Part shown: in pieces, positions 1 through 10,600 of the stretch | Layout of the letters: each line of letters begins with the position of its first letter | Numbering within the stretch: position 1 is the first letter of the stretch | Assembly (NCBI RefSeq): GCF_000219915.2 | Contig: NC_017964.1 | Location: 682,001-746,000 of the forward strand | DNA: 64,000 nucleotides | Direction: 5' to 3' | Origin: Advenella kashmirensis WT001 | GTDB lineage: Bacteria > Pseudomonadota > Gammaproteobacteria > Burkholderiales > Burkholderiaceae_B | The notes under the pieces: generated by a model | The model's database searches: none | Seen by the model: only the letters and a program-made list of their open reading frames with translations | What the model was told of the DNA's origin: nothing | Translations under genes and position numbers: made by a program

Positions 1-111
1 CTGCAACGGCATCAGGTATCGTTCGGGCAGCGGGTTACCTGTATGCTGTTATTGATCGCAGGACTGGCGCCGTTCATCTACGCATGGCTATTGTTCTTTG
101 TGATCTGGTAA
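1..111 (+). CDS. C-terminal end of an unidentified membrane protein (partial)
   Basis: Only the last 36 codons are inside the window, read in frame 1 and ending at the TAA at 109-111. The visible tail has a basic stretch followed by one long hydrophobic segment (residues about 14-36 of the fragment, ending LLFFVIW). This suggests a protein that ends in a transmembrane helix. The family cannot be recognised from so short a piece. About 205 bases separate it from the next gene, so co-transcription is possible but not shown. Confidence 0.5.
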   Translation: MQRHQVSFGQRVTCMLLLIAGLAPFIYAWLLFFVIW

Positions 112-316
112 GGGGGATATAAACGATCAGCATTTACAAGTTCAGGGTATGCGCGATGGGATGTCTGCGTACGACGTCACGTCGTGCGTATGGTCGTGGT
201 CTTGCCGCGATCGCGGACCAACAGCATCTGATCGTGCTTCTTCGTACTTTGCACAGATGACGAGACCGGACCAGTTTGCTACTATGTCATGCTCTTGCTT
301 ATTCTGATGGTAATCC

Positions 317-1632
317 ATGAAAGACACTCCTTCTGACTGGCTGGCCCTGGCCGGTTTGCAGCTTTCTCCCTATGCAACGTTAATTGTTACCCTCGGGATC
401 ATGCTGCTTTTGCTGGCATTGCTGCATGGTGTTTTGCATTATGGTGTGCTGCGCATGTTGCGGGGCAGAATGCGCAACGATCGTTTTCTCTTCATCAAGC
501 TTGTCGGTCATTCGTCCCTGTTTCGCTATGCTGCCATGCTGGTGCAGGGGTTAGCCCTTGGCTTGCTTACACGCCTGTGGGTGCCGCCCGGCTCGGTTCA
601 TGAAGGCCTGCTGGGGTTCTCGCGCATCTGGATGCTGGTCTATACCATCCTGGCGTTTTTTGCATTCCTGGATATCGTGCTGGACTGGTGTTTTCGCAAA
701 CAGGTTGCTGTCCAGTTTCCGCTCAAGGGCATCGTGCAAAGCCTGAAAATCATTGCCTCCATTGCCGGCGTCATTTTCATTGTCTCGGTCCTGATCGGCC
801 AGTCGCCGGTTATCCTGATCAGCGGTCTGGGTGCCATGACCGCCGTGCTCATGCTTATTTTCAAGGATCCGATCCTGGGTCTGGTGGCCGGCATCCAGTT
901 GTCTGCCAATAATATGCTCAGTATCGGCGACTGGCTGGAAATGCCCAAATACAATGCTGATGGGCCGTTATTGATATCGGGCTGACCACGGTCAAGGTGC
1001 GCAACTGGGACAATACGGTAACCACCATTCCCACCTATTCACTGATTTCAGATTCATTCAAGAACTGGCGCGCCATGTCCGAATCCGGTGGTCGTCGTAT
1101 CAAGCGTGCCATCCATGTCGATGTCAACAGCATCAAGTTCATTACCGAAAGCCAAATGAAGCGGCTGACCAAAAGCCGGCTGCTGTCCCAATATATTCTG
1201 GACAAATCCAGGGAAGTAGAGGACTACAATCAGTCGCGCAGCGAAGACCTGTCGTCCGCGCTGAATGGTCGACGGCTCACCAATATCGGCACCTTTCGGG
1301 CGTATCTGGAAGTCTACCTGCGCAATCACCCGCATATCCATCGTAATATGACCCTGCTGGTGCGCCAGCTGGCTCCGCAGGCAACAGGCGTGCCCATTGA
1401 AATCTACGCCTTTACGACGACCGTGGTCTGGGCTGAGTACGAACGCATCCAGTCCGATCTGTTCGATCATATCTTTGCCGTGGTCGGTGAGTTCGATTTG
1501 CGCGTATTCCAGGCGCCCAGCGGGTATGATATGGCAGCACTCAAAACGGCCATTGCCGACAATGTGAATACCAATATCGATAACAACGGCAACACAAGCG
1601 GCAGCGCTGGTGCTGCACCACCCAATTCGTAA
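317..1632 (+). CDS. MscS-family mechanosensitive channel, YbdG-like (one frameshift)
   Basis: Inner-membrane small-conductance mechanosensitive channel of the YbdG/MscM branch, which opens under membrane tension. The N-terminal half (about residues 1-205) holds several hydrophobic helices. The pore-helix region ([20 protein letters not shown]) is followed by the beta domain that begins near [19 protein letters not shown]. The frame breaks at the GGG at 962-964. Adding one G gives a continuous reading [18 protein letters not shown] into the downstream half starting near 997, which contains the family-typical [17 protein letters not shown]. The restored protein is about 438 residues, close to the usual size of YbdG homologues. 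The last 20 residues are Asn/Gly/Ala-rich and probably disordered. The identity is clear from the family pattern; the break looks like a sequence error. Confidence 0.85.
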
Positions 1633-1642
1633 AGGAGACGTC

Positions 1643-2422
1643 ATGGGCCCCACCCCTCGTGAGCTGGCACTGCAGTTGCAGCAGCAATTTGATAATCGTG
1701 TGCATTTTTCCCCATTGCTGGCAGACGGCAGGCCATTGAGCCTGGAGCAGGCTTATGCGGTGCAGGAGCAACTGGTACAGATTCGCATGGCGCGTCACCA
1801 TGCCCGGCGGGCCGGATTGAAAATCGCCCTGAATGCGCCTGCCGCCTGGAGCAAGCATGGCCTGACCGAGCCCGTCTATGGTGAATTGCTGGACACGGCG
1901 TTATTATCTTCCGGTGCAGTGTTGTCCATGAGTGACTACACTCACATGAAATTCGAATTTGAAGTGGCCGTGCGCATAGGCAGGGAGCTCTCAGGAGATG
2001 AATTAAACAGCGTGCAAGCGGCTGCTGACTGGATCGATGCGGTCGCACCGGCCGTTGAGGTGCTTGACGACCGCTGTCCGGAAAAGACGTCGCCCGATGC
2101 TCAGACGCTGGTGGCATGCAACGTCAATAATACGTCTGTTATTCTGGGCCAGTGGCAGCCCGCGGTGTCCGATTTTGACCGGGATATCACCATTAGTTCG
2201 CATGGAGCAGTGATCGAAGAGGGTAACGTGGCAGATATTGTCAACCCACTGGAGTCCGTATACTGGCTGGCCAAGGCCATGGCCAGAAAGCAGCGCAGCA
2301 TCCCTGCGGGTGCAGTACTTATTACCGGTAATCTCATGACGGTGAGATTTCCCAGCGCCGGCGATCAGTTTGCGTTTGCACTCGGCGGGTTGGGATCTGT
2401 TTCATTCCGTTGTGAACCATAG
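1643..2422 (+). CDS. 2-keto-4-pentenoate hydratase family protein (MhpD-like)
   Basis: Member of the fumarylacetoacetate-hydrolase/MhpD superfamily of metal-dependent hydratases and decarboxylases, which act on 2-oxo-4-enoates from meta-cleavage pathways. The 259-residue length matches MhpD-type hydratases. Family features include the N-terminal helix with SLEQAYAVQEQLV, the KFEFEVAVRIGRELSG strand, the IDAVAPAVEVLDDR block with acidic metal ligands, and the C-terminal LITGNLMTVRFPSAGDQFAF. ATG 1643 is chosen because AAAGGAGA ends about five bases before it; an upstream in-frame codon at 1610 lies inside the previous gene. The gene begins 11 bases after the channel gene and may be co-transcribed with it. 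No other meta-cleavage genes are present, so the true substrate is unknown. Confidence 0.8.
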   Translation: MGPTPRELALQLQQQFDNRVHFSPLLADGRPLSLEQAYAVQEQLVQIRMARHHARRAGLKIALNAPAAWSKHGLTEPVYGELLDTALLSSGAVLSMSDYTHMKFEFEVAVRIGRELSGDELNSVQAAADWIDAVAPAVEVLDDRCPEKTSPDAQTLVACNVNNTSVILGQWQPAVSDFDRDITISSHGAVIEEGNVADIVNPLESVYWLAKAMARKQRSIPAGAVLITGNLMTVRFPSAGDQFAFALGGLGSVSFRCEP

Positions 2423-2433
2423 TGTCATCAAGC

Positions 2434-2469
2434 TGCTGCGTTATTCTGAGACGCTAGCGTAGCGCAGCA
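2434..2469 (+). other. Weak intergenic hairpin after the hydratase gene
   Basis: TGCTGCGTTA (2434-2443) can pair with TAGCGCAGCA (2460-2469), with one G-U pair, around a 16-base loop. There is no run of T after it, so it is at best a weak transcription end or a processing signal. The rest of 2423-2691 shows nothing else that I can identify. Confidence 0.25.
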
Positions 2470-2691
2470 ATCCCGGCGCAGGCAGCAGCCAGTGCCGCGA
2501 AGCGAGCATGTTGCGGCTTGACGAAACGGTGGTGGATGACATGCCATCGTCGGATATGGGCGTTGTGGTAGTCATGGACAATTTGATTTAACGCACGAAT
2601 ATTATGCTTTTTTAGCGCGCATTGACTAGCCAGTTCGATTGATTTGTTTCAAAATGGCTGCGGGTTTTTGTTTTGTCGTACAGGCTTGTCG

Positions 2692-3729
2692 ATGCATTTC
2701 AAAGATTTTGTCAATGGGCTATCGGAGCCATTCAGACTGAATTCAGTCATGGCGGATGCAGATATCAGCCTGCCGCGTTTCAATCAAATCCTGCCGCAAA
2801 TTCTGTCCAATGCCAAGTTGCATCCCGCAACGCAACCGGCTCATGGGTTCAGAGTCAATCTGTCTGCATTTGCCTTGACCGCCAGCGCCAGCGTGGTCAT
2901 GCTGCAGGCAAATCATGCTGATCTTATATGGGCGCCTGCCGCCAGCAACAGCCCACAGTGGTTGCTTTTACACACAAGGGAGGCTGCAGAGTTCACCGAT
3001 AATACCAACAGCTGCACACTGCAGGCGGGCGATCTGCTGCTGATTCACAGCTCTGGTTCGGCCAGCCTGCGACCGCATCTGAATCTTGACTGTACAATCG
3101 TTGCCCTGCAGGAGTCTTGCGTCGGACACCGGCAATCGCTGTTTCGGCAGGCTTGCAATCAGCGCTTTCGCCCAGACAGTGGCTGGGCGAAAGTGCTGGC
3201 GATATGCCTGCGCGATTTGAATGAGCCGTTCATGGAGCGGATCGCCTCGGTGCCATCGGATCAGGCCGTTTGTCTGGACACGGTGCGCTTGCTGGCGGGC
3301 ATGACGATCGGGCAGAACATACATCATCGTCTGGCAAGTCGCTCTCCCGAAAAAAACTATCAGGCCCGCCATAATCTGTACACCGAGATCACGTTGTGGC
3401 TCTACTTGAATTCCAGCCAAATCAGTCTGACAGGCGAAAAAGTGGCAAGGGAATTTCGCATTTCAGTGCGTACGTTGCACAAGCTGTTTCGCCAGTTCAA
3501 TGACTCGGCGACTTTTGCAATGTTTCTGAACGATATCCGTATGTTGAACGCCAGAAACCTGCTGCGCGATTCGTTGCTCGGATATCTTAAGATTGGCGAT
3601 ATCGGCTGGCTTTGCGGATTTTCCGACCCTGCGCATTTCGGCAAGGTTTTCAAAAAATACTACTCGATCACGCCCGGGAAAATGCGCGATATTGCACGCG
3701 GCAGGGATGAATCCCAGGCATCATCCTAA
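2692..3729 (+). CDS. AraC-family transcriptional regulator
   Basis: DNA-binding regulator with an N-terminal cupin-like sensing region (about residues 15-200, AraC_binding_2/FeaR type) and a C-terminal double helix-turn-helix (about residues 240-340). The HTH part shows the hallmarks KVAREFRISVRTLHKLFRQF and IGDIGWLCGFSDPAHFGKVFKKYYSITPGKMR. The start ATG 2692 (MHFKDFVNG) is preferred over a codon at 2644 because the intervening translation does not look like family sequence; the length is then 345 residues. It stands alone, convergent with the Bug receptor gene to its right. The effector and target are unknown. FeaR-like members often control aromatic amine or aromatic acid degradation. Confidence 0.85.
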   Translation: MHFKDFVNGLSEPFRLNSVMADADISLPRFNQILPQILSNAKLHPATQPAHGFRVNLSAFALTASASVVMLQANHADLIWAPAASNSPQWLLLHTREAAEFTDNTNSCTLQAGDLLLIHSSGSASLRPHLNLDCTIVALQESCVGHRQSLFRQACNQRFRPDSGWAKVLAICLRDLNEPFMERIASVPSDQAVCLDTVRLLAGMTIGQNIHHRLASRSPEKNYQARHNLYTEITLWLYLNSSQISLTGEKVAREFRISVRTLHKLFRQFNDSATFAMFLNDIRMLNARNLLRDSLLGYLKIGDIGWLCGFSDPAHFGKVFKKYYSITPGKMRDIARGRDESQASS

Positions 3730-3810
3730 GTGCAAGTGTCGCCGACTGCAGCACGGGTTACCGTCAACGCCGGGACATTCAGCGACGTTAGTTGCAGTTA
3801 CCCTGCGGAC

Positions 3811-3840
3811 GCAGGGCCGAAGCGATTTTTCGGCCCTTGC
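3811..3840. terminator. Hairpin between convergent genes, possible terminator
   Basis: GCAGGGCCGAA (3811-3821) pairs with TTCGGCCCTTGC (3829-3840) around a short loop, in the gap between the plus-strand AraC gene and the minus-strand Bug receptor gene. The position suits a shared transcription stop. There is no clear T run on either side, so the call is weak. Confidence 0.35.
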
Positions 3841-3964
3841 TTGGCCAGTTTCGAAGCGAACCATCTTCGCGCAAGCCATAACGGTGTCTCTATTCAGTCG
3901 TGCACGCCTGTTGCTCCGAACTATCGGTTCTGGCGGGCGTGCCGTCGGGATACCGTTCAGTGAA

Positions 3965-4971
3965 TTAATCCAGCGTGATATTCTCTCGCTCGATGACTTG
4001 CGCCAACTGCTTGGTCTCGTTCGCAATGCGCATTGCGAAATCCTTAGGATTGGTCATGGCAATGGTTCCCTGTGCACTCAATAACGTTTTCGCTGTCGGC
4101 ACAGACATGGCTTGTCTGGCGTGCTCGTACAACTTCTCTATGATGTCGCTAGGGGTGCCGGCAGGCGCCAGCAGACCCAGCCAGAACGTCAAATCGATAT
4201 TCGGAAAACCGCCTCAGCCATTGTGGGAATATCGGGTAGCTGGGAAATGCGTTGCTTGGGCGTTACCGCGAGAGCCTTGAGTTTTCCAGCGCGAATTTGC
4301 GGAACGCTGGCCAGGGTGTCGAATGAAGTGTTTACCTCGCCAGCCATCACCGCCATGCTCGCCTGCGATGCAGACTTGTACGGGACGTGCGTGGCCTTGA
4401 ACCCTCCGTCATTGCTCAACATGGCATACGCCAGGTGAGCGAGATTCCCAACACCGCCAGACCCGTAACTGAGCTCAGCGGGATGGCTCTTGGCAAACGC
4501 GACCAAGTCTTTTACGGAGTTGATGGCGTGCTTGTTTGCCCATTCAGCGTTTACATTCAGGACGAACGGTGCATCCAGCACCAGCGAGATCGGGGTAAAG
4601 TCTGTCGACTTGTATGGCGAGTTCTTGTAAATCAACGGATTGCCGGTAATGCTGCTGCTGTTGGTAGCCAACAAGGTATAGCCATCCGGTGCCGATCGGG
4701 CAACATCGGTCGCACCAATGGAGCCGTTGGCTCCGCCTTTGTTTTCCACAATGACCGACTGTCCCAGTGATTTAGAGAGATTGTCGGCAAGCAGCCGCGC
4801 CATTGCATCGGTAATGGATCCCGCCGGAAAGGGAACGACGATTCGAATCAGCTTTGCAGGCCATTTTTTATCCTGTGCAAACGCCACTGTGCAACCGAGT
4901 CCGAACGCTGATGCGCCCGCGACGCTAGCAGTTACGACTAGAAAATCTCTACGTGATTTCAATATTGCCAT
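3965..4971 (-). CDS. Bug family tripartite tricarboxylate transporter receptor, TctC-like (one frameshift)
   Basis: Periplasmic solute-binding protein of the Bug/TctC family, which captures organic acids. The N-terminus has a twin-arginine (SRRDF) and a hydrophobic signal segment to about residue 32. The family signatures IRIVVPFPAGSITDAMARLLAD, VENKGGANGSIGATDVARSAPDGYTLL and the late LPDIPTMAEA block are present. The frame breaks at the CC at 4209-4210 on the plus strand; one extra C restores AEAGFPNIDLTFWLGLLAPAGTP and a 335-residue protein of normal size. It lies about 140 bases downstream of the CoA-transferase gene on the same strand, so it may be the uptake component for that pathway. 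No TctA/TctB membrane genes are nearby, which is common for Bug receptors in this family of bacteria. Confidence 0.88.
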
Positions 4972-5110
4972 GTTAAGTCTCCTAAAATTTTATGAACAAA
5001 AAATGAAAGATTCAAATTGCGATATCTATGGATCGCTTTGTACAACGCTCGCAAGCCGGCCATTCTGTGTCGTTGAGAATCGCGGCTTGAGACAAATCAA
5101 ACAACGTGTT

Positions 5111-7573
5111 TCAAGGCTCCCGGGCCGCTTTCCTGGTGGCCGATGTTCCGGTGATTCCACTATCCTCAAGTACTTGTTGCTGTTCCTGCGTCATGCCAAG
5201 CACCCGGGAGAAGACCTCGCGGTTGTGCTCACCCAGTGTGGGCGCCGGACGGACCAGCTGAGTTGCCGAGGCCGTCTCTCTGAACCAGGCAGTGGTGGCC
5301 ATATACTCGCCAAGATATGCACGAGGTATCCTGGAAAAGAAGCCCCTGTCGTTCAAATGTGAGTCTTCCATCACACGCCAGATTGGCTGCACCACGCCCG
5401 CAGCAACGCCGGCCTTTTGCAGTTCGCGCATGGCGCTGTCTGCGGTTCGCTGTCGGCACCACGTGCTGATGTGAGCATCTATCTGCTGCCGTCGCGCACG
5501 ACGGCCCTCAGCGTGGTTCAATGACGAATTGGTGCCCAGCGCGTGAGCATCAATGACGTGGACCAGGGCCTGCCATTGTGTGTCGTTGGTGATGCTCAGA
5601 ACCACCCACTCGTCATCGTCTGCACATTGATACACACCGTGAGGCGCGAAGAGGGGATGCTCGTTACCGTTTCTCGGTGTCGTTTTCCCGCAGGCAGACT
5701 GCTCCAGGATGAATGGGGCAGCCATGGGGAGCATGCATTCGACCTGCGAGAGATTGACGTGCCGGCCTTTTCCTGTCCGCGCCTGTACCAGGAGCGCCAG
5801 GAGAGCAGCGGCGCCACCATTCCATCCGCCGACAGGATCGCCATACGCGTAGGATGTCAGTGATGGCGGATTCTGTGGGAATCCGGTGTGATGCGGCAAA
5901 CCGCTAGCCTGCTCAAGCGTGCCGCCGTAAGCCCGGGTGGTGCTCCACTCATTGCCCGCACCAAACGCGGGCATGGAGACCATCACCAGCCGATCATTCA
6001 CCTTGGACAAAGCCGCATAATCCAGGCCCAGCTTGGGCAGCACCTCTGTTGAATAGTTTTCGATGACGATGTCGGCGGTTTTTACCAAATCGAGTAAAAC
6101 GGCGCGTCCTTCCTGACGCGTCAAATCCAGGGTAATGCCGAGCTTGTTTCGATTCATTAGAGCGAAGTTCGCGTTTTTTTCGTAAAGCCGCTCGCTGTAG
6201 AACTCCTCGGTATAATGCGTTCCCCGCCACCAATCCGGATACTGCGTCCCTTCGACCTTAATGACCTCGGCGCCAAAGTCTGCCAGGGTGCGCGCTGCCA
6301 GCGGGCCTGCCCACCCCATGGTCAAATCGATCACACGCGTCTTCCGAAGCGGCGGCACCGCTACTTTCGCGCGGGTGCGGCGTACTCGCAAAGCCAGTGC
6401 TTCGTCGCTGCGATAATACTGGTTATCCGCCCCCTTCATTGGTGCAGCGCCACCCGGCAACGGTCCTGCATCTCCGAGCGGAAACGGCACGACCACCCCT
6501 TCAAACTGCCGGTCTCCGGATATCACAGGAACAAACGCACCGCGTTCACGATGTACCTGCTGCGCAAGCAACTCGTCCATAGTCGGCACGATAACGGCCG
6601 GAAATTTAGCCTTGCCAAGCTCCTCAAACCAGTCCTTGGCCGTCTTGGTAAGCAGGGCTGGAATCAGGAATGCGTCAATCTCGTCGGCATGTTTGATGCG
6701 TGTCGGGCCGTTTATGAATCTGGGATCCTGGGCATGTTCCGGATGCCCCACAGCCGCACACAGCGCAGCCCATTGCGGACCGGTGTGGGCGAAAATGCCG
6801 ATCCAGCCTTCACGGGTCTTGTAGATGCCGCCGGGGTGTGTCGTACAAAACCGGTTGACGCCCAAGCGGGCTTTGGGGTGGCGTCCGTCTTGCACCATGC
6901 CTGCTTCCATCTCCACAACAGAGAAGGCAAGCTCATGAATGCTCAGTACATAGCGGCGGCTTCCGTCAGACTCTCCCAACAAGGCTGAAATCGCGCTGGA
7001 GAAAGCGCCGATACCGGCAACAATGCCTGTTTGCACGTCGTGCGGCAGATGTGGCGGCCCTTCTACCGCGCCGCTACTGTATACAGCGCCGGCCAGGGCG
7101 CGGCACACAGCGGTAGTTCCTAAGAATGTGCTATACGGACCACTTTCGCCAAACCAGGTTAAACACACCTCGATGGGCATGTTTTCGCCGCTGGCCGCGT
7201 CACTTGCGCCATACACCGGGCGACTCAGAACTTCGATGCCCTCACTGAGCGCCCTGGCATCGAGTACCACGTCGCAGGTTCTGGCCAGGCGCGCCAGCCA
7301 TGCGTATTGCTCAAAACGTTGACTACCCAATGTGACGCTGCGTTTATTTGTGCTGAGCCAGGCGTTCAGCGCGCTTTGCGATTCGGTATCAGAACTGGTC
7401 AGCAACGGTGGTACCGTCCGAAGCGCGTCTCCGTCCGGATCCTCCACCTTGATGACCTCTGCACCAAAGTCTGCGAAGAGTTTCCCTGCATAGGCCAATG
7501 CCGCTCCGCTACCGATTTCCAGGACGCGCAGTCCGGCAAGAGCAAGCTGACTGGTGGGTTCGTGCTTAACCAC
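5111..7573 (-). CDS. Tandem-fused CaiB/BaiF (family III) CoA-transferase
   Basis: An 820-residue protein made of two complete CaiB/BaiF family III CoA-transferase units in one chain (about residues 10-395 and 408-800). Each begins with the typical core (GLRVLEIGSGAALAYAGKLFADFGAEVIKVE, and RVIDLTMGWAGPLAARTLADFGAEVIKVE). Family III enzymes move CoA between carboxylic acids through an aspartyl-CoA intermediate. Candidate catalytic Asp residues are D179 (PHDVQTG) and D579 (YGDPVGG), exactly 400 residues apart. Most family members are about 400-residue single units that form interlocked dimers, so this is a covalent version of that dimer. It starts 29 bases after the carboxylase gene and is probably co-transcribed with it. 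The donor and acceptor are not predictable. Confidence 0.9.
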   Translation of the reverse strand: MVKHEPTSQLALAGLRVLEIGSGAALAYAGKLFADFGAEVIKVEDPDGDALRTVPPLLTSSDTESQSALNAWLSTNKRSVTLGSQRFEQYAWLARLARTCDVVLDARALSEGIEVLSRPVYGASDAASGENMPIEVCLTWFGESGPYSTFLGTTAVCRALAGAVYSSGAVEGPPHLPHDVQTGIVAGIGAFSSAISALLGESDGSRRYVLSIHELAFSVVEMEAGMVQDGRHPKARLGVNRFCTTHPGGIYKTREGWIGIFAHTGPQWAALCAAVGHPEHAQDPRFINGPTRIKHADEIDAFLIPALLTKTAKDWFEELGKAKFPAVIVPTMDELLAQQVHRERGAFVPVISGDRQFEGVVVPFPLGDAGPLPGGAAPMKGADNQYYRSDEALALRVRRTRAKVAVPPLRKTRVIDLTMGWAGPLAARTLADFGAEVIKVEGTQYPDWWRGTHYTEEFYSERLYEKNANFALMNRNKLGITLDLTRQEGRAVLLDLVKTADIVIENYSTEVLPKLGLDYAALSKVNDRLVMVSMPAFGAGNEWSTTRAYGGTLEQASGLPHHTGFPQNPPSLTSYAYGDPVGGWNGGAAALLALLVQARTGKGRHVNLSQVECMLPMAAPFILEQSACGKTTPRNGNEHPLFAPHGVYQCADDDEWVVLSITNDTQWQALVHVIDAHALGTNSSLNHAEGRRARRQQIDAHISTWCRQRTADSAMRELQKAGVAAGVVQPIWRVMEDSHLNDRGFFSRIPRAYLGEYMATTAWFRETASATQLVRPAPTLGEHNREVFSRVLGMTQEQQQVLEDSGITGTSATRKAAREP

Positions 7574-7602
7574 AGTGTGTTTCCTTTATGAGAGTGCCGT
7601 GC

Positions 7603-10600
7603 TTACCAGGTATCGACAAACGAGCGACGGGGGCGAGCCGCACGTAACGATGCGGAAGCGATGCCCTGACGAATCCATGTCCGCGTTTGGGCCGGATCGA
7701 TGACTGCATCGATTTCTGTGGTGGACGCAACGTTGATGGCATGACCACGTTCGTATGCACGCGCCACCAACTGGTCGTAAAGCGCTTGCCGTTCCGGCCC
7801 ATCCGGAACGCTGTCGAGTTCCTTTTTGAACCCCAGCCGGATTGAGCCTTCCAGTCCCATCGGACCGAACTCTCCTGTGGGCCAGGACACCGAGCAACTT
7901 GCCGAGCGAAAACCGCCGCCTGCCATTGCCATTGCGCCCAGACCGTAGCCCTTGCGCAGGGCAATGGCCAGGATCGCGACGCGCAATTTGGCTGCGGTCA
8001 CAAACATACGGGACACGTGGCGCACCTGGGCCTTGGCTTCTTCGTCGGGACCCACCATGAATCCGGGCGTATCGATCAGCGAAATGATCGGCAGGCCATG
8101 AACATCACAAAGATTCATGAACCGGGCCGCCTTGTCCGCAGCATCAGCATCAATGGCGCCGCCCAGATGTTGTGGGTTATTGGCGATGATGCCTACCGGC
8201 TGCCCTTCAACGCGTGCAAGCGCGGTGTGCATGCCGTGCCCGAATCCGGAGCGAAGCATCAATACACTGTCTACGTCGGCGATGCCTTCAATGGCTTTGC
8301 GACTGTCGTAGACGCGCAAGCGATTCTCTGGGACCACGTGTCGCAGCGCCAGTGGATTGGGCGCCGACCAGTCTTTCGTTCTACCCTGAAACATTGCAAG
8401 ATAATGCTTGGCGAGCTTAACGGCCTGTGCTTCATTTTCCACCAGAATGTCGATGACGCCATTGGCAAATTGCACGCTAGCCGGGCCAACGTCTTCAGGC
8501 TTGAATACACCCAGGCCGCCGCCCTCAATCATTGCGGGGCCGGCCATGCCGATATTGGAATTTTTGTCCGCGATGATGACGTCACATACACCCAGAAAGG
8601 CAGCGTTGCCGGCAAAGCATCGGCCCGACACGATGCCCAGCAGCGGCACTTCTCCACTGAGTTCTGCCAGCGCAGCAAAGGAAGGCTGGTACAAGCCGGA
8701 AACAAACGGGAAATCCACATCTCCCGGACGCCCACCGCCGCCTTCTGCAAACAGCACGAACGGCATTTGGTCGCGGCGGGCACGCTCCACCAGACGATCG
8801 GTCTTGATATGATTGCGCTTGCCTTGCGTACCGGCCAGCACCGTTGCGTCATAGGCCATCACGGCACTTAACGATTGCTCATAACCGAACTGCGCGCTAT
8901 TGATGTTGCCAATACCCGTGACAATACCGTCAGCGGGCGTGTTTAGCATCAGATCCTCTTTGGTGCGACGGCTTGCCTGTGCGGCAACGACCAATGCGCC
9001 GTATTCGACAAAGGAACCATCATCACACAGATCAGCAAGGTTCTCGCGGGCAGTGCGTTGCCCGCGTGCACGGCGCTTTGCCACCGCGTCCGGGCGAGCC
9101 TCGTCATACAGGATGGCATGGCGATCAAGTACTGCCTGCAAATCGGGGCGGATGGCCGTCAAATCGACCGTTTCAACGGCGAGCTCTGCGTCTGTACCGT
9201 CCAACGCCTGTTCCAGCACCACCAGGATATCGCCTTCCGCTGTCTGACTACCGTTATTCACCCGTACTTCAACGACGCTTCCATTGAACTCGGCAACAAC
9301 GGAATGCTCCATTTTCATCGCTTCGATGACCGCAATGGGCTGGCCTTTCAGAACCGTATCGCCTGCATTCACCGAGACTTCGACAATCCGTCCGCTCAGT
9401 GGCGCGCACAAGGCTGCAAGCCCGTCCTCGAGCACTTCCTGTACGACGCTTTTGGCGGTTGACGATGCTGCGGCAGCAGGCAACGCTTCGCTAGTGAGCT
9501 TATTCTTTGCTTCCTGCTCACTTTCGAGCACAGATGCAGTAGCGACCAGTTGCCCAAGAATCGATTCGATATAGCGGGTGTGGTTCTTTTGCTGGAGGAA
9601 ATCATCACGATCGACAAGCGCTTTCAGTAAATGAATGTTGGTCGAAATGCCGGCGATCGTGAACTCAGCCAAGCTGCGTCGCAAGCGCCTGACGACATTT
9701 GAAAATTCATCACTGGCGCTCGATACAATCAGCTTGGCCAAAAGCGTATCGAAAGCCGGGGCGGGGCAATAGCCGCTAAAGGCATGCGTATCCACTCGCA
9801 CATCCGGTCCCGTGGGTGGATCGAAGCGCTCCAGCCGACCGTGTGCCGGTCGCGCCAAACCATTGGCGTCGGTGGATTCTGCCGTCACGCGTACTTGAAT
9901 GGCATAGCCTTTGATCTGTGGCGGATTCGCAGGGTTCACGCCCAATGCTTCAAGCCGCTTTCCTTGCGCAATGCCGATTTGCAACGCCACCAGATCGACT
10001 CCGGTAACTTGCTCGGTAATCGTATGCTCCACTTGGAGTCGAGGATTGGCCTCGATGAAAACAAAATCCGTTTGCGCGCCGTTTTCGTCTTCCTCAACGA
10101 GAAATTCAAATGTACCAAGGCTGCGATAGTTCACTTTCGACGCAAGCTTGATTGCCGCAGCCAGGATCTCTGTTCGCAATTGCGCATTCAGAACCGGGCT
10201 TGGCGCGATTTCAACCACTTTCTGGAAACGACGTTGCAACGTGCAATCGCGCTCACCCAGCGCGACAACATGTGCGCCGTCCCCCACGATTTGCACCTCG
10301 ATGTGACGCGCGCGGTTTACCAGGCGTTCTGCATAGAGGGTATCCACGCCAAATGCGGACATTGCCTCGGATCGGCAGCGTGCATAGAGTTCAGGGATCT
10401 GATCCCTGGTCTTTACGACACGCATGCCGCGACCGCCGCCACCGCCCACCGCCTTGATGACGATGCCTGCGCCGTCCTGCTCGTCGAAAAATTGCATGAT
10501 TTGCTCCAGCGTGGCGCCTCCATGCGTGGCGGGCATCACGGGCACGCCGCACTCCCTGGCAAGCTTCAGTGCGCTGCCCTTGTCTCCAAACAAGGCCAAG

